Shown piece by piece: positions 59,634 to 64,000 of a DNA stretch of 64,000 bases. The notes under the pieces are model-generated. The model did not search any database. It was not told the origin of the DNA and was given only the letters and a program-made list of their open reading frames with translations. Source of the DNA: Chloroflexota bacterium (GTDB taxonomy: Bacteria; Chloroflexota; Dehalococcoidia; DSTF01; RBG-16-68-14); the NCBI GenBank assembly GCA_003228685.1, contig QIFC01000095.1, positions 1 to 64,000 on the forward strand. The letters are read 5' to 3'. The translations under genes and the position numbers were made by a program. Within the stretch, counting starts at the first letter, position 1. Each line of letters begins with the position of its first letter.

Positions 59634-60785
59634 CTATGCAGAAGGGTCGTTGGTGAGAATCAGCGTGCCCGCCGCGAAGAACATGCCGCCAACACCGTGC
59701 GCCAGGCTGATCGTCACGTCGTCCACCTGCGCGGCGGCCTCGCCGCGAAGCTGGCGAACGCTCTCCTGGATCGCGAACATCCCGTACATGCCCGTGTGCG
59801 TGTAGGACAGTCCGCCCCCGTTGGTGTTCACCGGTAGCTCGCCGCCCGGCGCCGATTTCATCTCGGCGAACCACGGCGCGGCCTCGCCTTTCTTCCTAAA
59901 GCCCAAGTCCTCCATCGCGAAGATGGGCAAGTGCGCGAAGGCGTCATAAATCATGATGTGGTCGACGTCTGAGTGCTTGATCTCCGCCATCTTGAACGCT
60001 TCTCGCCCGCTCGTCACGAACGCCCGCGACGAAGTGAAGTCTTGCATCTGCGAGATCATCGTCATCTCAACTGACTCGCCCATGCCCATGACGTAGACGG
60101 GCTTCTTCGGGAAGTCTTTCGCACGGTCTGCCGCGACCATGATCAGCGCGCCGCCGCCATCTGTCACCAGGCAGCACTCGAACAAGTGGAACGGCCAGCA
60201 GATCGTCCGGGAGTCTAGCACGTCTTGGATCTCTATCGGATCGCGCATCATCGCCCGTGGGTTCTTCGTTGCCCATTGGCGCTGCGCGACCGCGACGGAC
60301 GCAAGCTGCTCTTCCGTGGTGCCGTATTCGTGCATGTGCCGGACGAACGGGACAGTGAACCGCGAAGGCGCGCCCCACGTGCCATACGAGTCCTCAAACT
60401 GGGCGGACGGCGTGGACCCACCGCCGAAGCGCCCGCCCTCACCCACGCGCGAGCGTCCGCTCTGGCCATGCGTAATCAACGCGACGTTGCAGCGGCCCGT
60501 CGCCAGCGCCGCCGCCGCGTGGGCGACGTGCAACATGAACGAGCAGCCGCCCACGGACGTCCCATCTATGTAGGTCGGCTGGATGCCGAGGTACTCAGCG
60601 ATCTGCGTCGGCGAGCCGGCGGTCAGCACCGCATCCACATCGGAGTTGGTGACGCCTGCGTCTTCCATCGCGCGGATCGCCGCATCCGCGTGGAGCTGCG
60701 TCGCCGACTTGTCCGGGATAACGCCCAGCTCTTCCGTCTCGGCGGCGCCGACGATCGCGGACGCCATTCGCAGAGGACTGCTCAT
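59634..60785 (-). CDS. Thiolase-like acetyl-CoA acetyltransferase
   Basis: A 383-residue thiolase-superfamily protein of the SCP-x / lipid-transfer-like class. Blocks include TSVGGCSFMLHVAHAAAALATG around the nucleophile region, FECCLVTDGGGALIMV, the asparagine/histidine block NTNGGGLSYTHTGMYG and SLAHGVGGMFFAAG. Canonical biosynthetic-thiolase Cys and GHP motifs are altered, as usual for members that act with an OB-fold partner. The ATG overlaps the stop of that partner gene (ATGA), so the two proteins are cotranslated and probably form a complex for side-chain or steroid-like acyl-CoA cleavage. Confidence 0.9.
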   Translation of the reverse strand: MSSPLRMASAIVGAAETEELGVIPDKSATQLHADAAIRAMEDAGVTNSDVDAVLTAGSPTQIAEYLGIQPTYIDGTSVGGCSFMLHVAHAAAALATGRCNVALITHGQSGRSRVGEGGRFGGGSTPSAQFEDSYGTWGAPSRFTVPFVRHMHEYGTTEEQLASVAVAQRQWATKNPRAMMRDPIEIQDVLDSRTICWPFHLFECCLVTDGGGALIMVAADRAKDFPKKPVYVMGMGESVEMTMISQMQDFTSSRAFVTSGREAFKMAEIKHSDVDHIMIYDAFAHLPIFAMEDLGFRKKGEAAPWFAEMKSAPGGELPVNTNGGGLSYTHTGMYGMFAIQESVRQLRGEAAAQVDDVTISLAHGVGGMFFAAGTLILTNDPSA

Positions 60786-61243
60786 GAGCCACCTCTCGCG
60801 GGCCGGAAGAGTGGCAGTCCGATCTTTTCTGTCGTCCCGTCGCGCGCTTCGCGTTCCAGGTCTTCCCACGTCACCTCAAGGGGGAGGTCCACGGGCAGGT
60901 TCTCCGGTGTAGGCTCTACGTCGACGATGTTGGACATCATGCGAGGCCCCTCCTCCAGCTCGACGACCGCGATCACGTACGGCACGTCGTCTTGGAAGCC
61001 GGGCGCTCCTCGATGGGCAATGATGTAGGTGTGCAGCGTGCCTTTGCCGGACGCCTCGAACGATTCTATGTTGCGGGACAGACACGTCGGGCAAAATGGC
61101 CGTGGATAGAAGTAAGCCGGCTGCCCTTCGCAGTTCAAGCAGCGCTGGAGCGTCAGCTTATGCTCCTTGCAGGCGTCCCAGTATGCCTGGGTCTCCGGTG
61201 TCGGTCTCGGAAATGGTCGTTTTGGCACAACGAGACGAATCAT
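60782..61243 (-). CDS. Zn-ribbon OB-fold protein (DUF35), thiolase partner
   Basis: A 153-residue ChsH2/DUF35-type protein with an N-terminal helix (PRPTPETQAYWDACKEHKL), a rubredoxin-like zinc ribbon C-L-N-C...C-P-T-C (about residues 35-54) and an OB-fold (KGTLHTYIIAHRGAPGFQ onwards). Such proteins bind thiolase-like enzymes or hydratases and provide acyl-CoA binding. It is translationally coupled to the thiolase gene through an ATGA overlap. The start is ATG at 61243. Confidence 0.92.
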   Translation of the reverse strand: MIRLVVPKRPFPRPTPETQAYWDACKEHKLTLQRCLNCEGQPAYFYPRPFCPTCLSRNIESFEASGKGTLHTYIIAHRGAPGFQDDVPYVIAVVELEEGPRMMSNIVDVEPTPENLPVDLPLEVTWEDLEREARDGTTEKIGLPLFRPARGGS

Positions 61244-61434
61244 AACGGAGCTACTCGCTATGGCAAAGTCGCTTTTGAGACTGGAGGAGCACTCCTAGAG
61301 GTAGGGCCAGACCCCTTCCATTTACCGGCCAACATGGCGTATCATGTGGGTGACATACGGTTCCACGTCATCAGTTCTGCACTCGGACTCGAGAACGGCA
61401 CAGGCGACCTGGACAAATAGGAAAGGGGTCGTCA
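61244..61434. other. Intergenic region without recognised features
   Basis: This 191-bp divergent gap shows no convincing gene. GAAAGGGG near its end is the ribosome binding site for the zinc-ribbon gene. Confidence 0.4.
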
Positions 61435-61743
61435 GTGACCTACACAGACAAGACGCTCACTTGCGGAGATTGCGGAGCGTCATTCACCCATAACGCGGAT
61501 GACCAAGAGTTTTTCGCCATGAAGGGCTACACGGAGCCCAAGCGCTGTCCTAGCTGCCGCCAGGCACGCAAGGCAGAGCGAGGCGGCGGTGGAGGCGGCG
61601 GAGGCTACGGCCCTCGCGAAATGCACTCCGTCACATGCAGCAACTGCGGCAAGGACGCGGAAGTTCCGTTCCTGCCCCGTGGTGACCGTCCGGTCTACTG
61701 CTCGGACTGCTTCGCGCAGCAGCGCGGCGCACGCTCTTACTAG
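61435..61743 (+). CDS. Small zinc-ribbon protein with two CxxC pairs per half
   Basis: A 102-residue protein starting with GTG behind AAAGGGG. The first half has the probable zinc-ribbon domain (zf-trcl, PF13451): LTCGDCGASFTH ... EPKRCPSCRQARK. A run of eight glycines separates it from a second ribbon, VTCSNCGKDAEVPF ... PVYCSDCFAQQRG. Such proteins are common in Chloroflexota and related phyla and are thought to bind zinc and possibly nucleic acid; their function is not established. A bidirectional terminator follows. Confidence 0.87.
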   Translation: MTYTDKTLTCGDCGASFTHNADDQEFFAMKGYTEPKRCPSCRQARKAERGGGGGGGGYGPREMHSVTCSNCGKDAEVPFLPRGDRPVYCSDCFAQQRGARSY

Positions 61744-61765
61744 TACATCTACGTAAGGCAACTAT

Positions 61766-61803
61766 CGAGCCAGGTGGGACTCCCGCCTGGCTCGATTCTT
61801 TTC
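61766..61803. terminator. Bidirectional rho-independent terminator
   Basis: CGAGCCAGGTGGG and CCCGCCTGGCTCG pair over 13 bp (one G-T) around a 3-base loop, followed by ATTCTTTTC. It separates convergent genes. Confidence 0.8.
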
Positions 61804-62626
61804 ACGCGATGATTGACACCGTGTCGAGCAATCGATTTCCCAGCGCCCGGTCGCCCTCAACCTTTGCGTCGCACTCCAGCTTGTCGATGCCTTTCGCGAA
61901 CAGCCGCCATGCTCGCTCCTGATCGATCGACACGACAGCGTTCGGCTCTGAGGCCACGTCCACGTAGAGCCCCCAGCCTGCCGCCTCTCGCACCACCGAC
62001 CACTCCCCGCCCGATTCGCCCGCAATCGTCAGCTTCACGTGCGTCCCCTCTGGCGCGTCGACGTCACGATACGTCTGCGGCAGCGCGCGCACGAACGTCG
62101 CCAGCACCGGAGCGAACAGCGCAGGCTCCTTTGCGCCAGGTCTTTTCACCGCATTGCGCATCTGTTGTTGATGGAGCCAGCGCTCAGTGTACTCTCGCGC
62201 CACGTCCAACCAGACCGGCGCCGGTTCGGGCCCTGCCCAGCTCACCGGGCCTCCCGTCTCGTCCAGGTCCAGCGACGTGAAGTACTGGTGCAGATCGTCG
62301 GCTGTATGGCGGAGTAATTCGATCAGCAGTGGCGCGCTGATCCGCCGCGCCGCCTCCACCCAGCGCTCGTTCCATTCGTTCAAGAACGCGACCAGCTCTT
62401 CCCAGGAGTCGAGCTGCTTTGTCGCGCTCGAATGCCCATCGCGCTTGCGTGAGAGCACGCCGACGTCGTCGCCCAGTACGTGCAACGCCACGTCCTTCAC
62501 CGACCAGCCATCGCACACCGTGGGCAACGCCCACTCGCTCTCGGACAGGCTCTCGAGCAATCCGATCAACTGCCGCCGCTCGATGGGAAACAGATCGACC
62601 GTGTGGACGGGCTCAGGATCGTTCAT
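61802..62626 (-). CDS. TIGR03083 family (mycothiol maleylpyruvate isomerase-like / DinB fold) protein
   Basis: A 274-residue helical protein of the DinB/mycothiol-dependent maleylpyruvate isomerase fold. The N-terminal bundle includes ERRQLIGLLESLSESEWALP, CDGWSVKDVALHVLGDDVG with one metal His, and EYTERWLHQQQMR with a second. The C-terminal part (about 195-274) resembles the SCP2-like MDMPI C-terminal domain. Chloroflexota are not known to make mycothiol, so another thiol or function is likely. rpiB precedes it by 22 bp on the same strand. Confidence 0.82.
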   Translation of the reverse strand: MNDPEPVHTVDLFPIERRQLIGLLESLSESEWALPTVCDGWSVKDVALHVLGDDVGVLSRKRDGHSSATKQLDSWEELVAFLNEWNERWVEAARRISAPLLIELLRHTADDLHQYFTSLDLDETGGPVSWAGPEPAPVWLDVAREYTERWLHQQQMRNAVKRPGAKEPALFAPVLATFVRALPQTYRDVDAPEGTHVKLTIAGESGGEWSVVREAAGWGLYVDVASEPNAVVSIDQERAWRLFAKGIDKLECDAKVEGDRALGNRLLDTVSIIA

Positions 62627-62648
62627 GAGGATCGGTCCCGCGGACGGC

Positions 62649-63110
62649 CTAGTCGGGCTTGCGCAAGTACTGGGCCTCGATTGCCTTCACCTTGCCGAGC
62701 CGCCTCTGGTGTCGCTCAGCATTCGAGAATCGCGCCTGAACCCATGCACGAATGATCTCAATCGCGAGCTGCTCGCCGACCACGCGCGCACCCAGGCAGA
62801 GCACGTTTACGTCGTCGTCCTCCACGCCTTGGTGCGCCGAGAACGTATCGTGGCAGGTCGCCGCGCGCACGCCGGGCACCTTGTTCGCCGCGACGCAACC
62901 GCCCACGCCGCTGCCGCAGAGCACTACGCCGCGGTCCGCCTCGCCACGCATGATCGCCTCACCCACGGCCTGAGCATAGTCAGGATAGTCCACGGCCTCA
63001 GTGCTGTCCGTCCCCAGGTCCAGCACGTCGTGGCCGAGCGACTCCAACTCAGCGATCGTTGGCGCCTTCAGCGAAAACCCCGCGTGGTCGGTACCAACAG
63101 CGATGCGCAT
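62649..63110 (-). CDS. rpiB: Ribose-5-phosphate isomerase B
   Basis: A 153-residue RpiB/LacAB-type sugar-phosphate isomerase, interconverting ribose 5-phosphate and ribulose 5-phosphate in the pentose phosphate pathway. The opening is IAVGTDHAGFSLK (Asp8, His9), the catalytic base is Cys65 in LCGSGVG, and the His motif is CHDTFSAHQGVEDDDVNVL. Length and motifs are normal. TAGAAT on the minus strand at 63145-63150 could be its -10, with GAGGAGAT as ribosome binding site. Confidence 0.95.
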   Translation of the reverse strand: MRIAVGTDHAGFSLKAPTIAELESLGHDVLDLGTDSTEAVDYPDYAQAVGEAIMRGEADRGVVLCGSGVGGCVAANKVPGVRAATCHDTFSAHQGVEDDDVNVLCLGARVVGEQLAIEIIRAWVQARFSNAERHQRRLGKVKAIEAQYLRKPD

Positions 63111-63200
63111 CTCGATCTCCTCAGGGTAAACTGCTCTTGCCTCGATTCTACCAATGTCGCCCTTCCAAGGCGAAACCGACGCCCTACGGAGGCGAGGCGC

Positions 63201-64000
63201 TCAGGCTGGCTTCTCGGCGGCGAGCAAGAACCGGCTCCACGTCATGACTAATCCGTCGTCTGTAGAGCACTCCGCCTCCAAGGCCAGCAATGCTTCGATG
63301 TCCCTCTCAACGTCAAAGTCCGGGATTGTCCAAGGCGTGATGAGGAGCATGAATACGAGGAGTCCTAGGTCTTCGTAGGCGACGCGATAGTCATGCTCCT
63401 CGTTTCGGGTCACGACCAGGCCTGCCTCGGCAAACCCAAGGGCGTAATCGCCGCGGATGTCGCCGAAGTCAGCCACACGCGAATCGCCGCGGTTTCCTGG
63501 TGTCGCGGCCCCGAAGAAGCGCTGCAGTTCTACCCAGTTGTTAGGCCCGACCTGCTGGGTGAGCACCTTTCCCCCGGGCCGTAGGACGCGGGCAACTTCC
63601 CACGGATCGAGTTCCTCATGCTTGTCGATCACGAGGTCGAACGTCTCATGCTGAAAAGGAAGATGCAGGCTCCGGCACCAGACAAGGTCGACATCTAGCG
63701 CGGACAGCCGCCCGTATGCGATCGGCGCGTTTACATGCCATTCCTCAGTCGCTGCAGTTCGCGGAGGTAGGTGGTCGCGCAGGCTCTCCACGAATTCTCC
63801 TCCACCCGTCCCGAGATCGATCGCGCCGCCACCGCCCCTTGCGTATTCCCGCACGAGCTCCGCATAGTCCCATGGGGGCCCGGGCTCGACTGCTTTTGGG
63901 ACGTTCATACTTGAAAAGTCCCACCCCGAGAACGACCTGGCGCGTTCGACGTAGGGCTTCAACCGGTCAAGTGTGGCCCGACGCTGTTCTGCTGAACTCA
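63201..64000 (-). CDS. Class I SAM-dependent methyltransferase (5' end outside window)
   Basis: A Rossmann-fold methyltransferase of at least 266 residues. Motif I is GAIDLGTGGGEFVESL, and later motifs are FDLVIDKHEELDPWEVARVL and RPGGKVLTQQVG. A TTG at 63962 could start it, but the frame stays open to the window edge and reads AEQRRATLDRLKPYVERARS before it, which looks like genuine coding, so the gene probably begins beyond 64000. The substrate is unknown; similarity is to generic methyltransferase domain 11/25 proteins. Confidence 0.85.
   Translation of the reverse strand, partial: SSAEQRRATLDRLKPYVERARSFSGWDFSSMNVPKAVEPGPPWDYAELVREYARGGGGAIDLGTGGGEFVESLRDHLPPRTAATEEWHVNAPIAYGRLSALDVDLVWCRSLHLPFQHETFDLVIDKHEELDPWEVARVLRPGGKVLTQQVGPNNWVELQRFFGAATPGNRGDSRVADFGDIRGDYALGFAEAGLVVTRNEEHDYRVAYEDLGLLVFMLLITPWTIPDFDVERDIEALLALEAECSTDDGLVMTWSRFLLAAEKPA

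Noticed and set aside
60992-61420. 142-codon plus-strand frame entering the gap before the zinc-ribbon gene
   Set aside because: Its first part is antisense to the OB-fold gene and the rest has no family resemblance or ribosome binding site.
62187-63251. 354-codon plus-strand open frame
   Set aside because: It crosses the DinB-like and rpiB genes in antisense; both minus-strand genes have convincing motifs.

Overview
The window reads as ordinary chromosome from a high-GC, single-membrane bacterium, most likely a member of the Chloroflexota (Dehalococcoidia/SAR202-like). This is inferred from F420/flavin LLM oxidoreductases, secreted proteins ending in dockerin-like tails, many lipobox signal peptides, a zinc-ribbon/kinase/AAA/cyclase giant protein, family III CoA transferases and short zinc-ribbon proteins. 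No outer-membrane genes, rRNA, tRNA, transposase, integrase or CRISPR array was seen. Coding density is high and transcription switches strand often.

Layout. 1-1615: 3' part of a phosphate uptake operon (pstS, then truncated pstC, minus strand). 1.8-10.1 kb: plus-strand genes for a TPR protein, a cyclase-family hydrolase, a lipoprotein, two repeat-rich secreted proteins, a GYD protein and glutamate dehydrogenase. 10.1-19.4 kb: minus-strand genes for an LLM oxidoreductase, an AlkD-like protein, the kinase/AAA/TPR/cyclase protein, an MFS exporter and a PEP-utilising swivelling domain. 19.5-25.5 kb: plus-strand ATP-grasp half of a split PEP-synthase-like system, a threonine-synthase-like enzyme, a cohesin/dockerin-like protein, an NTF2-like protein, a thioredoxin-NHL lipoprotein and an MmcQ protein. 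25.6-41 kb: CcdA/TlpA redox pair, a GYD-GYD-PlsC fusion, an AlkZ-like glycosylase, APH-type phosphotransferases, a CDGSH protein, a D-threonine aldolase-like enzyme, a GNAT protein preceded by a 22-bp repeat array, a DUF885 protein, a VOC protein with histone-like tails and an ABC-F protein. 41-46.5 kb: CoA transferase, carboxylesterase, a second LLM enzyme, an ER-type signal peptidase and an RRM protein. 46.7-50.3 kb: heterodimeric ABC exporter. 51.3-56.2 kb: NHEJ locus (degenerate ligase, Ku, frame-disrupted LigD). 56.2-61.2 kb: GMC oxidoreductase, glutamine-synthetase-like enzyme, thiolase and its OB-fold partner. 61.4-64 kb: zinc-ribbon protein, mycothiol/DinB-like protein, rpiB and a methyltransferase cut by the window edge.

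The genes suggest a heterotroph that degrades organic compounds (flavin monooxygenases, CoA transferase, thiolase/OB pair, GMC oxidase, esterase) and invests in DNA repair (AlkD, AlkZ, Ku/LigD). The most unusual non-coding signals are (i) a -10 motif of the form GCTANNNT placed so close to many start codons that leaderless transcription is predicted, and it resolves several start choices; (ii) chains of perfect hairpins with different arms but a shared CAAG linker at gene ends; and (iii) a 22-bp tandem array whose last, interrupted copy is itself the predicted promoter of a GNAT gene.
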